A stretch of 35,872 bases of DNA. Origin: Gammaproteobacteria bacterium. Its GTDB lineage: Bacteria > Pseudomonadota > Gammaproteobacteria > Chromatiales > Chromatiaceae. Location: assembly GCA_009928645.1 (NCBI GenBank), contig SACH01000029.1, positions 1 to 35,872 of the forward strand. The letters are read 5' to 3'. Each line of letters opens with the position of its first letter. Position 1 is the stretch's first letter. Both the position numbers and the translations under genes were made by a program. The notes beneath the pieces were generated by a model that saw nothing but the letters and a program-made list of their open reading frames with translations, had not been told where the DNA came from and ran no database searches. Positions 16,976 to 26,625 of the stretch are shown piece by piece.

Positions 16976-18490
16976 TCAACGCGACGGAACAATGACATCC
17001 GTCGGCAAGAGCCGCCGCGCGATCCGGTTAAACTCCACCGCCAACTCCCCCCGGGGCCCACCCCCAAAGCGGCTGACCAGCCAGATGGCGATCAGGGAGA
17101 GCAGGAAGCCGGGAACGATCTCGTAGAGCGCGAACAGGTCCCCCAGCAGGGGAGGCCAGGCGATGACCACCAGGCCGCCGGTGAGCATGCCGGCGAGGGC
17201 ACCCCGCCACGTCATCCCTGACCAGTAGACCGCGACCAACAGCACGGGACCAAAGGTGGCGCCAAAGCCCGCCCAGGCATGGGCCACGAGATCCAGGACA
17301 TGGGCGTGCGGGTCCAGGGCGAGGAGGAAGGCAAGGCAGGCGACGGCCACCACCGCCAGACGGCCGGCGATCACCTGATGGCCGGGGGTGGCCTCCCGGG
17401 CCAGGAGGCGGCGATAGAAGTCCTCGGTGAAGGTGGCGGAGGTGACCAGGAGCTGGGAATCCGCGGTGCTCATGATGGCGGCGAGGATCGCCGCCAGCAG
17501 GATGCCGGCAACCAGGGGATGAAAGAGCAGGTTGACGAGCTGGATGAAGACCTTCTCCCGCTCGTCGCCGAGCAGGGGGCTGTCGAGGAGCAGCACGCCC
17601 ACCAGGCCGGTGAGGATGGCCCCGGCCATGGTGAGCAGCGACCAGCCAACGGCGATGCGCCGGGCCGGGGGCACGGCCTCCGGCGCGCGGATGGCCTGGA
17701 AGCGCGCCAGGATATGGGGCTGGCCAAAATAGCCCAGGCCCCAGGCCGCCAGGGAGAGGATGGCGATGAACCCCAGGGGCTGGCCATTGCCGGCGGTGAA
17801 GGGGTCGAGGAGGGCGGGGTTGAGGGCCTGGAGTTGAGTCAGGGCCGCCGTCGGGCCCCCGAGCTGGTCCAGGGCGACCAGGGGGACGACGATCAGGGCG
17901 GCGGCCATCAGCAGACCCTGGAAGACGTCGGACCAGGCCACCGCCAGGAAGCCGCCCAGGCTGGTGTAGAGGAGGATGGCCAGGGTTCCGGCGGCCACCG
18001 CCCAGACGTAGGGCAGGCCGAAGACGGCCTCGAACAGCTTGCCGCCGGCCACCAGCCCGGCGCTGGTATAGAGCAGGAAAAAGATGAGGATGAAGAGGGC
18101 CGCCAGTATCCGCAGCCAGCCGCCGTGGTCCTGGAAGCGGTTGGCCAGGAATTCGGGCAGGGTGAGGGCGTTGCCGTAGGCCTGGCTGAAGACCCGCAGG
18201 CGCCGGGCCAGGAGCCGCCAGTTGAGCCAGGTCCCCACCAGGAGCCCCAACGCCAGCCAGATGGACTCGAAGCCGCTGGCGTAGGCCAGACCCGGCAGGC
18301 CCATCATCAGCCAGCCGCTCATGTCCGAGGCCCCGGCGCTCAGGGCCGCCACCCAGCTCCCGATGCGCCGCCCGCCGAGGATGAAGTCCTCGATATCTGC
18401 GGTCCGCTGGTAGGCCCGCCAGCCGATGAAGGCCAGGATGATGAAATAGCCGGCAAAGGCCAGGGTGCGGAGGAGGAGGTCGGGGTTCAC
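16976..18490 (-). CDS. putP: sodium/proline symporter PutP
   Basis: Solute:sodium symporter family (LeuT fold) importing L-proline with Na+. The 504-residue product has about 13 hydrophobic helices. Family marks include DFILGGRRIG, ALSAGASDMSGWLMMGLPG in TM2, the GGFLAVAWSDVFQG region, WGLGYFGQPHILARF and the conserved IMSTADSQLL. The length equals E. coli PutP (502). No putA is nearby, so uptake may serve osmoprotection or nitrogen supply rather than catabolism at this locus; that is inference. Substrate specificity within the family (proline versus other solutes) is assigned by overall look only. Confidence 0.88.
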   Translation of the reverse strand: MNPDLLLRTLAFAGYFIILAFIGWRAYQRTADIEDFILGGRRIGSWVAALSAGASDMSGWLMMGLPGLAYASGFESIWLALGLLVGTWLNWRLLARRLRVFSQAYGNALTLPEFLANRFQDHGGWLRILAALFILIFFLLYTSAGLVAGGKLFEAVFGLPYVWAVAAGTLAILLYTSLGGFLAVAWSDVFQGLLMAAALIVVPLVALDQLGGPTAALTQLQALNPALLDPFTAGNGQPLGFIAILSLAAWGLGYFGQPHILARFQAIRAPEAVPPARRIAVGWSLLTMAGAILTGLVGVLLLDSPLLGDEREKVFIQLVNLLFHPLVAGILLAAILAAIMSTADSQLLVTSATFTEDFYRRLLAREATPGHQVIAGRLAVVAVACLAFLLALDPHAHVLDLVAHAWAGFGATFGPVLLVAVYWSGMTWRGALAGMLTGGLVVIAWPPLLGDLFALYEIVPGFLLSLIAIWLVSRFGGGPRGELAVEFNRIARRLLPTDVIVPSR

Positions 18491-18513
18491 GGGCGGTTTT
18501 CGGCCTCGTCAGC

Positions 18514-18567
18514 TTTGGTGTGGAGTGGGGCTGGTCCTATTTTGGTGTGGGGTGGGGCTGGCTCTAT
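18514..18567. repeat. 27-bp tandem repeat, two copies, upstream of putP
   Basis: Units 18514-18540 and 18541-18567 are adjacent and differ at only a few positions; both begin TTTGGTGTGG and end in CTAT. They lie 24 nt upstream of the putP start codon, within its probable leader or promoter. Confidence 0.75.
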
Positions 18568-18740
18568 CTGTCATGAGGTGGCAGACCATGCAACTGATAA
18601 TGAAAGACTTTCCAGTAACTTTCACACCAACTTGACTGGGTTTTAACCTTAAAAGAGGTACCCAGGCGCGACGCCACGCCAACGGGTCCAATTATCGTCA
18701 AAAGTGTGAATCGAAGGGAAGGCAGGGCGCCCACGGACCG

Positions 18741-19241
18741 TCAGGACTGCACTACCGGGATGGCGGCGGGCAGGACCAGTATCCCATCTGCGTCGGCATA
18801 GAGCAGATCCCCAGGACGAAAGTCCACCCCGGCGAAGCGCAGCGGAACCTGGGACTCGCCCAGGCCGCGTTTCTCGCTCTTGCGCGGCAGGGTGCCCAGG
18901 GCCTTGACCCCCAGGGGCAAGGTGGCGATGACGGCGCTGTCGCGGATGTAGCCGTGGACCAGGACCCCGGCCCAGCCATGGTCCACCGCCCGTTGGGCCA
19001 GCAGGTCGCCCAGCAGGGCGCAGCGGGGGGACCCATCCCCCTCGATCACCAGCACCCGGCCCCCGCCAGGCTCGCCCAGCATCTCCCGCACCTTGGAGTT
19101 ATCGTCCGGGCAGCGGACCGTGGCAATGGGGCCATGAAAGTCGGTCCGGCCGCCGAAGTCCCGGAAAAGGGGGGCGCAGACCTGGGCCTGGTCGCCCCAG
19201 TCGTCGCTGAGATCGGTCGTTTTCAGGCTTTGTTCAGTCAT
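18741..19241 (-). CDS. rraA: RraA-family protein
   Basis: A 166-residue protein of the RraA family, which includes the E. coli RNase E inhibitor RraA and the structurally equal 4-hydroxy-4-methyl-2-oxoglutarate/oxaloacetate aldolases. Visible marks are the N-terminal TTDLSDDWG, FGGRTDFHGPIATVRC, the glycine-rich GGGRVLVIEGDG, ALLGDLLAQRAVDHGWAGVLVHGYIRD (with the conserved RD) and PGDLLYADADGILVLP. Length matches E. coli RraA (161). The ATG has an AGGAG site 7 nt upstream. Whether this copy inhibits RNase E or acts as an aldolase cannot be told from sequence. It stands alone, downstream of a strong terminator that separates it from aceA. Confidence 0.88.
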   Translation of the reverse strand: MTEQSLKTTDLSDDWGDQAQVCAPLFRDFGGRTDFHGPIATVRCPDDNSKVREMLGEPGGGRVLVIEGDGSPRCALLGDLLAQRAVDHGWAGVLVHGYIRDSAVIATLPLGVKALGTLPRKSEKRGLGESQVPLRFAGVDFRPGDLLYADADGILVLPAAIPVVQS

Positions 19242-19274
19242 CTTCAGCTCCTGAGGATCGCATTAAACGCCAAA

Positions 19275-19303
19275 AGCCGTGCCCTGGCTGGCAGGGCACG
19301 GCT
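19275..19303 (-). terminator. rho-independent terminator after aceA
   Basis: AGCCGTGCCCTG (19275-19286) and CAGGGCACGGCT (19292-19303) form a perfect 12-bp stem with a 5-nt loop. In the minus direction the stem runs into TTTT, as expected for termination of the aceBA transcript about 310 nt past the aceA stop. Confidence 0.8.
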
Positions 19304-19371
19304 CTTTCACTTGGAAACCGTCCACAATCTGGTCCCCTGATCTGGCGAGTCCGTTAGTAGACCTGACCTTT

Positions 19372-19507
19372 CAGACCCCCTCTCCCCAACCCTCCCCCGC
19401 CAGGGGGGAGGGAGCGGGAGCATTGGCACCTGTTGCCGCTCAGACCCTCTCTTCCTAACCCTCCCCCGCCAGGGGGGTGGGTAGGTGCATGGGCAGCGGT
19501 TGCCGCC
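19372..19507. repeat. 69-bp tandem imperfect repeat with G/C-run hairpins
   Basis: Copies start with CAGACCC at 19372 and 19441. Each has CCCTCCCCC, a GCCA loop and a G-run arm: 19390-19398 with 19404-19412 (perfect 9 bp), and 19459-19467 with 19472-19481 (one mismatch). The copies have drifted most at the distal end. The pattern looks like an intergenic palindromic repeat family, to be confirmed genome-wide. Confidence 0.65.
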
Positions 19508-19613
19508 GCCTTCCAGTGGCAGGGGGCTGAGTGTGTACGAGGGGGCAAATCGGGAACCGGAAATGGACGCTTTCCCAGGGCCAGCGCTCAGGCTGGCCCA
19601 GCCGTTCACTGGC

Positions 19614-20930
19614 TCAGTGGAACTGCTCTTCCTCGGTGGAGCCGGTGAGGGCGGTGAGGGAGGAGGCACCGCCCTGGATGACGGTGGTGACGTCATCGAA
19701 GTAGCCGGCGCCCACTTCCTGCTGGTGGGAGACGAAGGTGTAACCCTTGCCGCGGGCGGCGAACTCGGGCTCCTGGACCTTCTCCACGTAATGACGCATG
19801 CCCTCGCCGCGGGCGTAGTCGTAGGCCAGGTCGTACATGTTGAACCACATGTTGTGGATGCCCGCCAGGGTGATGAACTGGTACTTGTAGCCCATGGCGG
19901 AGAGCTCGTCCTGGAACTTGGCGATGGTCTTGTCGTCCAGGTTCTTCTTCCAGTTGAAGGAGGGCGAGCAGTTGTAGGCCAGCAGCTTGTTGGGGTTCTG
20001 GGCCATCAGGGCCTGGGCGAACTCGCGGGCGAAGCCCAGGTCCGGGGTGCCGGTCTCGCACCACACCAGGTCGGCGTAGGGGGCGTAGGCCAGGCCGCGG
20101 CTGATGGCCTGCTCCAGGCCGTTCTTGACGTTGTAGAGGCCCTCGGCGGTGCGGGTGCCGGTGATGAAGGGCTTGTCGTTGGGGTCGAAGTCGGAGGTCA
20201 GCAGGTTGGCCGCCTCGGCGTCGGTGCGGGCCAGGACCAGGGTGGGGACGCCGCAGGTGTCGGCCGCCAGGCGGGCGGCGATCAGCTTCTGCACCGCCTC
20301 CTGGGTGGGCACCAGGACCTTGCCGCCCATGTGGCCGCACTTCTTGACGGCGGCGAGCTGGTCCTCGTAATGCACGCCGGCGGCACCGGCGGCGATCATG
20401 TTCTTCATCAGCTCGAAGGCGTTGAGGACGCCACCGAAACCGGCCTCGGCGTCGGCGACGATGGGCAGGAAGTGGTCGATGTAACCCGCGTCGCCGGGAC
20501 CAACGCCCCGGCCCCACTGGATCTCGTCGGCGCGCTTGAAGGTGTTGTTGATGCGCCGCACCATGGTCGGGACCGAGTCATAGGCATAGAGGGACTGGTC
20601 CGGGTACATGGTCTCGGAGGTGTTGCCGTCGGCGGCGACCTGCCAGCCGGAGAGGTAGATGGCCTCGACCCCGGCCTTGGCCTGTTGCATGGCCTGACCG
20701 GCGGTGATGGCGCCCATGCAGTTGACGTAGCCCTTCTTGGCCTGGCCATGGATCAGGTCCCACAGCTTCTCGGCGCCACGGCGGGCATAGGTGTACTCGG
20801 GCTGGACGGAGCCGCGCAGACGGACGACGTCGGCGGCGCCGTAGCCGCGCTTGACGTCCTTCCAGCGGGGGTTGGTGGCCCAGTCCTGCTCCAGGGCCTG
20901 GATCTGCTGCTCGCGGGTCATGTTGGTCAT
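19614..20930 (-). CDS. aceA: isocitrate lyase
   Basis: Splits isocitrate into glyoxylate and succinate, the first step of the glyoxylate shunt. The 438-residue protein has the active-site loop [10 protein letters not shown] with catalytic Cys198, the upstream LSGWQVAAD and YPDQSLY motifs, [14 protein letters not shown] metal-site residues (written here as [10 protein letters not shown]) and the late ARGEGM and [10 protein letters not shown] segments. Length matches E. coli AceA (434). The start is ATG 20930 with GGAGAG upstream; the frame runs to a TTG at 20945 that overlaps that ribosome site, so it is not used. It lies 204 nt downstream of aceB in the same direction, and a strong terminator follows. 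Confidence 0.97.
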   Translation of the reverse strand: MTNMTREQQIQALEQDWATNPRWKDVKRGYGAADVVRLRGSVQPEYTYARRGAEKLWDLIHGQAKKGYVNCMGAITAGQAMQQAKAGVEAIYLSGWQVAADGNTSETMYPDQSLYAYDSVPTMVRRINNTFKRADEIQWGRGVGPGDAGYIDHFLPIVADAEAGFGGVLNAFELMKNMIAAGAAGVHYEDQLAAVKKCGHMGGKVLVPTQEAVQKLIAARLAADTCGVPTLVLARTDAEAANLLTSDFDPNDKPFITGTRTAEGLYNVKNGLEQAISRGLAYAPYADLVWCETGTPDLGFAREFAQALMAQNPNKLLAYNCSPSFNWKKNLDDKTIAKFQDELSAMGYKYQFITLAGIHNMWFNMYDLAYDYARGEGMRHYVEKVQEPEFAARGKGYTFVSHQQEVGAGYFDDVTTVIQGGASSLTALTGSTEEEQFH

Positions 20931-21000
20931 GGTCTCTCCACTCAATGGTGATGCGCTGCTTGGACAGCTAGGGTTGTAAAGCGATGACAGGTCAATCTTG

Positions 21001-21025
21001 GGTGTCCCCGGGATCCGGGGAGACC
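21001..21025 (-). other. GC-rich hairpin in the aceB-aceA spacer
   Basis: Arms 21001-21011 and 21015-21025 pair over 11 bp with one mismatch and a 3-nt loop (core CCCCGG/CCGGGG). It has no T-run in the minus direction. It may act as an attenuator or as an mRNA-stabilising hairpin in front of aceA, whose product is usually needed in large amount. Confidence 0.45.
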
Positions 21026-21077
21026 GAAAGATGAACTACGTCTGGTAGTGAGTAACTGGAAAGCGTGAAAGATACCT

Positions 21078-21107
21078 AAAATACTTTAATATTCAGTGGT
21101 ATGTCAT
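21078..21107 (-). promoter_or_regulatory. candidate internal promoter for aceA
   Basis: On the minus strand ATGACA (21107-21102, five of six to the -35 consensus), an 18-nt spacer and TATTTT (21083-21078, four of six) form a plausible sigma-70 promoter in an AT-rich patch between aceB and aceA. Confidence 0.35.
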
Positions 21108-21134
21108 GCATTTTCAGGCCGGTTGGTAACAGGC

Positions 21135-22733
<1,599 letters not shown>

Positions 22734-22897
22734 GAACGTCTCCTGTGGATACGGGTGAGAATTTGTTGTTGTCAGGGCCGGTGGACCCCTGTATTGTGCA
22801 GTGCAACAAAATGTAGTAAAACGATGAGTTTATAAAGTCAAAAAATTCAATACAGACATTTGTTGCCGCCAATAATTAACCAGGCTAGGAGGTAAGC
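22734..22897. promoter_or_regulatory. divergent aceB/aceK control region with a TGCA-centred dyad
   Basis: This 164-nt AT-rich spacer must serve both aceB and aceK. A dyad TGCA-G-TGCA spans 22797-22805, flanked by TTG on the left and ACAA on the right; TTGTTG runs occur on both sides. For aceB a TTGACT hexamer on the minus strand (within 22834-22841) is a possible -35 without a clear -10. From memory, TGC-rich palindromes of this kind are seen upstream of polyhydroxyalkanoate and acetate genes; I cannot verify that here. Confidence 0.4.
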
Positions 22898-24856
22898 ATG
22901 CCGTTGGTCCTGACATCGCCCGCGGTTGATGCGTCACGGTGTTACCTGGAATTCGGGGCCTTACCCCCGGGTCAGACGGAGGGTCCCCATGGCTGTGATT
23001 GGATGCCCCGCGTGCTGGCCCGCTTGCCTATTCGCTGGGAGAAAAATTTTATGAACGAAGAGTTGCAGGAACGGGCTCGTCAGATCGCACGCTCCGTCCT
23101 GACGGGGTTCGACCGGCATTACTCCATTTTTCAGGAGATCACCAGTTCCGCCCGGAAACGCTTTGAGCGGACCGACTGGGAGTCCGGCCGGGTGGCCTCC
23201 GCCAATCGCATTAACTACTACGACTTGCGGGTGCGCGAGACCGTCGACAAGGTACGTTCCGCTTTCGGAATCCAGACCCTCGACGAGCCCCTCTGGCAGG
23301 AGGTCAAGCGGGCTTATCAGGTCCTCCTGGCCCGCCATAGCCGCCCGGAATTGGCGGAGACCTTCTACAACTCCGTCTTCTGCCGGAGTTTTGAGCGCAA
23401 GTACTTCAATAACGACAATATCTTCCTGCTCTCCAGCGTCGATCGCGAGTCTTTGGCCGCCGGCTATCGGGTCTACATGTCCTTCCATCCCCGGGATGGC
23501 GGCCTGGAGCATTGCGTTTGGGAGATCCTCTCCGCCTTCTATTTTTCCCTCCCCTTCGAGGATCTCCAGCGGGATACCCAGCGGATCGCCGCCGCCTTTC
23601 GCGCCCGGGGCCCCTTCGGCGCCCAGATCCCGGACGAGGCGCGCATCGATGTCCTGGAGTCGCCCTTCTACCGCAACAAGGCGGCCTACCTGATCGGGCG
23701 AGTGGTGCTGGGCACGGACTGCCAGCCCTTTATCATTCCCCTGGTCAACAACGATGCGGGGGCCATCTATGCCGATACCCTCCTGACCAGCCGCCCGCAG
23801 ATGGAACTGGTGTTCAGCTTTACCCGGGCCTATTTCATGGCTAAGACGCCGGTACCGGCGGCGACCGTGGACTTTCTGCACAGCCTGATGCCGGGCAAGT
23901 CCCTCTCCGATCTCTATATGAGCATCGGCTTCCTCAAGCAGGCCAAGAACGAGTTCTACCGCGACTTCCTCGCCCATCTCGCGGGCTCGACGGATAGCTT
24001 CCAGATCGCCCCGGGGACCCGGGGTCTGGTCATGCTGGTCTTCACTCTGCCGTCCTATCCGTACGTCTTCAAGGTGATCCGCGACCGCTTTCCGCCGCAG
24101 AAGGACGTCACCCGTCAGCAGGTCAAACAGCGTTATCTCCAGGTCAAACACCATGACCGCATGGGGCGTATGGCCGACACCTTGGAGTTCTCGGACGTGG
24201 CTTTTCCCCGCAACCGCTTCGCGCCGGACCTGCTGGTGGAACTGGAAAAGGAGGTGCCGTCCCTCCTCGAGCGGGATGGGGACATGCTGGTGATCCGCCA
24301 TCTCTACATCGAGCGGCGCATGACCCCCCTGGATATCTATCTGGCCGAGGCGACGCCCGCCGAGCAGCACGCCATCCTGGATGACTGGGGTCTGGCCCTG
24401 AAGGAACTCATGGGGGTCAATATCTTTCCCGGCGATCTGCTGTTCAAGAATTTTGGCGTCACCCGTCATGGGCGGGTGGTGTTCTACGACTACGACGAGA
24501 TCTGCTATCTCAGCGAGTGCAAGTTCCGCAAGATCCCCCAGGCACGCACCCTGGATGACGAGATGAGCGCCGAGCCCTGGTACAGCATCAACCCCGGGGA
24601 TGTCTTTCCCGAGGAGTTCCCGACCTTTCTCACCAATAGCGAGGCGATTCGCCAGATCCTCTTCGCCACCCATCCGGAGATCTATGACTATCGCTACTGG
24701 CAGCAACGCCAGAAGAAGACCGCCAGTGGTGTCTGGGAGGATGTCTTTCCCTATGACCAGGCGTTGCGGTTCGCGCGTCCAGCGGCAGCTAGTCCGGACG
24801 GAAGCGCCGCGCCGCAAGAACCCCCGTCGGGCTGGGGTGCCCAGGGAACGGCCTGA
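22898..24856 (+). CDS. aceK: isocitrate dehydrogenase kinase/phosphatase AceK
   Basis: Cytoplasmic bifunctional enzyme that phosphorylates isocitrate dehydrogenase to divert isocitrate into the glyoxylate shunt and reverses this when needed. The kinase core is clear: the ATP-loop/lysine region VMLVFTLPSYPYVFKVIRD, then KHHDRMGRMADTLEFSDVAF, and the catalytic-loop region NIFPGDLLFKNFG followed by VVFYDYDEICYL. The family N-terminus (helical ELQERARQIARSVLTGFDRHY) begins at ATG 23051, which has a GGGAG site and gives 601 residues, close to E. coli AceK (578). The frame is also open to ATG 22898, which has a stronger AGGAGG site and would add 51 residues of no recognised domain. I give the longer span; which start is used is open. 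It is divergent from aceBA rather than downstream of aceA as in enterics. Confidence 0.93.
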   Translation: MPLVLTSPAVDASRCYLEFGALPPGQTEGPHGCDWMPRVLARLPIRWEKNFMNEELQERARQIARSVLTGFDRHYSIFQEITSSARKRFERTDWESGRVASANRINYYDLRVRETVDKVRSAFGIQTLDEPLWQEVKRAYQVLLARHSRPELAETFYNSVFCRSFERKYFNNDNIFLLSSVDRESLAAGYRVYMSFHPRDGGLEHCVWEILSAFYFSLPFEDLQRDTQRIAAAFRARGPFGAQIPDEARIDVLESPFYRNKAAYLIGRVVLGTDCQPFIIPLVNNDAGAIYADTLLTSRPQMELVFSFTRAYFMAKTPVPAATVDFLHSLMPGKSLSDLYMSIGFLKQAKNEFYRDFLAHLAGSTDSFQIAPGTRGLVMLVFTLPSYPYVFKVIRDRFPPQKDVTRQQVKQRYLQVKHHDRMGRMADTLEFSDVAFPRNRFAPDLLVELEKEVPSLLERDGDMLVIRHLYIERRMTPLDIYLAEATPAEQHAILDDWGLALKELMGVNIFPGDLLFKNFGVTRHGRVVFYDYDEICYLSECKFRKIPQARTLDDEMSAEPWYSINPGDVFPEEFPTFLTNSEAIRQILFATHPEIYDYRYWQQRQKKTASGVWEDVFPYDQALRFARPAAASPDGSAAPQEPPSGWGAQGTA

Positions 24857-25053
24857 AGCGAACAGGGTTTTTGCAGTGGCGAGAGCCAAGAGGGCCTCGC
24901 CGCGGCAATAGCCAATAATCAGTGGCCCCGTCAGGCCCGGTTAGGCTAGGATGAATCTGCTGATTCCCCAAGGGGTAGCGGGGCTCAGCGGCACTGGCTG
25001 CGCCTCCCCACGAGGCGGTCACCGACCCTGTTCCTTTTCAGTTGGTTTGATCC

Positions 25054-26433
25054 ATGACGCGTAAATCCCATCCTTCGGAGCCCCAGAACGAACTCAGCGT
25101 CGCGGAGGCCTTTGCCCTGCTGAGTCTGGAATGGCCCGCCACCATCGACCCATTGATCGCCTGGTCCGACGCGGATTTTGGTTTGGTGGGGGCTGTGCTG
25201 ATTGACCTATCCCTGGTCGGGTGTGTCGACAGCGATCTCAAGCATCTGATCCTGCTGGACGAGAAGCCCGGCCTGGATCCGGTTCAGGTCATGGCTTTGG
25301 CCTCCCTGAGGCGCCTGGGACATACCATCCCCCTGGACATAGCCCTCAATGCACTCGCCGATCGCGTGGGTGATCTGCGGGCCGCGGGTCGCGCCAGCCT
25401 GGCGGCGAAGAATATTTGCCTGACGACCAGTATGCCCTTCAATTGGGACTTTCGGCAGTTGACCATCAGTCAGTCACGAAAGGCCGAGGTGGCCAAACTC
25501 CGGCAGTCGCTGCTGAGGTTGATCGAGTCGGATGAATTGCCGGATCCCAGGGAGGCCGCCCTTATCGCCTTGCTTCACGGCTGCGAGATCATCGGCCCGG
25601 TGTTGGGGGGGAAGTCCTGGCAGCACTGGTTGCTGGCCTATGGCGCCCGCATCGACATCATTCGCCGCATGGAATTGGTTGGCCATGCCGTGGTGACGGC
25701 GGTTACCGAAATGCGCTTGCGCCTGCGCACCTACCTCTTGGATGCGGGCCAGGACCAATCCACGACGGCAACGGGCGACAAAGCCAATGCCAGCAAGGCC
25801 AATGTCGGCAAGCCTGATGCCGGAAAGGAGGGGCTCTACCAGCGCAGTACCACCACCTGGGAGTGGCGGGCCTTCTGGCCGGAAGGGCAGATTGTGGAAC
25901 TGCCCGTCTCCTGGGTCGAAATCACCCAGAATGCCGATGTCACCGAGGAGACCAACGACGACCAATACCTGTTCGTCCATGGCAAGCAGGACAACATCAA
26001 GATCCGCGGCAAGAACCTCAAGATCAAGCCCGTCCTCGAGGCCTTCGATGAGTTCATTGCCTTCGGACCCAGCGCTAAATTCCGTTTCCCGGAGAAGGCC
26101 CTGTTGCTGTCCACCATCTTCCCCCGCCTCTTTGAAGTGCGTGGTAAGCTGCACAGCATCAATGACTTACTTCAGGTCATGACCGCGACCGGTTACCAGC
26201 CCGGCAAGATTACCGTCTCCAAGGTACGGCATGGCGTCAGCATGATGTTCGGAGTGCAGGTCGAATTTGCCCGCATCCAGGTTCAGGACAAGGTGTACCA
26301 CTCCATCAGCCTGGAGAGCCCCTATCTCACCCCCTTGCGCATCCTTGCCAGGAGAATCGCCGTGGGCGAGGGGCAGGTGGCCGGCTACAGTGATTTCCTG
26401 GATCACATCCTGCGTCCTGCCAACGCTGAATGA
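25054..26433 (+). CDS. GPP34-domain / CYTH-like domain fusion protein
   Basis: A 459-residue soluble protein with two parts. Residues about 13-220 look like GPP34 (the family of Golgi phosphoprotein 3): GLVGAVLIDLSLVGCV matches the GL.G..LI.LAL.G.. core and DPREAALIALLHGCEII the later conserved helix. A low-complexity linker (about 232-260, DKANASKANVGKPDAGKEG) follows. Residues about 266-455 resemble CYTH/triphosphate-tunnel proteins by their alternating charged strands: EWR (270-272), NIKIRGKNLKIK (314-325), SKVRHG (389-394), VQVEFA (401-406) and SISLES (417-422). GPP34 proteins bind phosphoinositide or anionic membrane; CYTH proteins act on triphosphates. Joint function is unknown. No membrane helix or signal peptide. 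The ATG lacks a strong ribosome site. Family calls come from motif recall, the CYTH-like one being the less certain. Confidence 0.65.
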   Translation: MTRKSHPSEPQNELSVAEAFALLSLEWPATIDPLIAWSDADFGLVGAVLIDLSLVGCVDSDLKHLILLDEKPGLDPVQVMALASLRRLGHTIPLDIALNALADRVGDLRAAGRASLAAKNICLTTSMPFNWDFRQLTISQSRKAEVAKLRQSLLRLIESDELPDPREAALIALLHGCEIIGPVLGGKSWQHWLLAYGARIDIIRRMELVGHAVVTAVTEMRLRLRTYLLDAGQDQSTTATGDKANASKANVGKPDAGKEGLYQRSTTTWEWRAFWPEGQIVELPVSWVEITQNADVTEETNDDQYLFVHGKQDNIKIRGKNLKIKPVLEAFDEFIAFGPSAKFRFPEKALLLSTIFPRLFEVRGKLHSINDLLQVMTATGYQPGKITVSKVRHGVSMMFGVQVEFARIQVQDKVYHSISLESPYLTPLRILARRIAVGEGQVAGYSDFLDHILRPANAE

Positions 26434-26519
26434 AACGGGGCACGACCGCGAAAGATCAAGCGGTCACACCTTCCCGGCCGTCCGGGCTGGCACAGAACCC
26501 AAGCCACTGATTTCCCATT

Positions 26520-26541
26520 CCCACCCCCGGGAGGGGGCGGG
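26520..26541. terminator. G/C-run hairpin between convergent genes
   Basis: CCCACCCCC (26520-26528) and GGGGGCGGG (26533-26541) pair with one mismatch over a 4-nt loop. It sits between the plus-strand GPP34 fusion gene and the minus-strand chromate transporter genes, resembling the hairpins at 19390-19481. There is no T-run. Confidence 0.4.
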
Positions 26542-26625
26542 CTGGGAAGAGGAGATCGGCACGGTTCGCGGGGGAAGACCCGGGACGGCCCACCTAGGAC
26601 AACCCTGGTCCTGGCGGGCTTGGGG

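Larger units (their letters stand above)
19242..19613. other. intergenic region between rraA and aceA
   Basis: No gene seen. It holds a strong terminator (19275-19303) and two copies of a 69-bp imperfect repeat (19372-19507), each carrying a very GC-rich hairpin. Confidence 0.6.

Noticed and set aside
19423..19437. Sigma-54-like TGGCAC...TTGC
   Set aside because: Spacing is three bases instead of five between the two blocks, and no gene starts downstream in that direction at a suitable distance.
22961..24889. Very long open frame antisense to aceK, and similar ones opposite hldE, glgC, putP and aceA
   Set aside because: High-GC coding sequence leaves few stops on the opposite strand. The encoded sequences are low-complexity Gly/Ala/Arg/His-rich and the sense strands match known families over their whole length.
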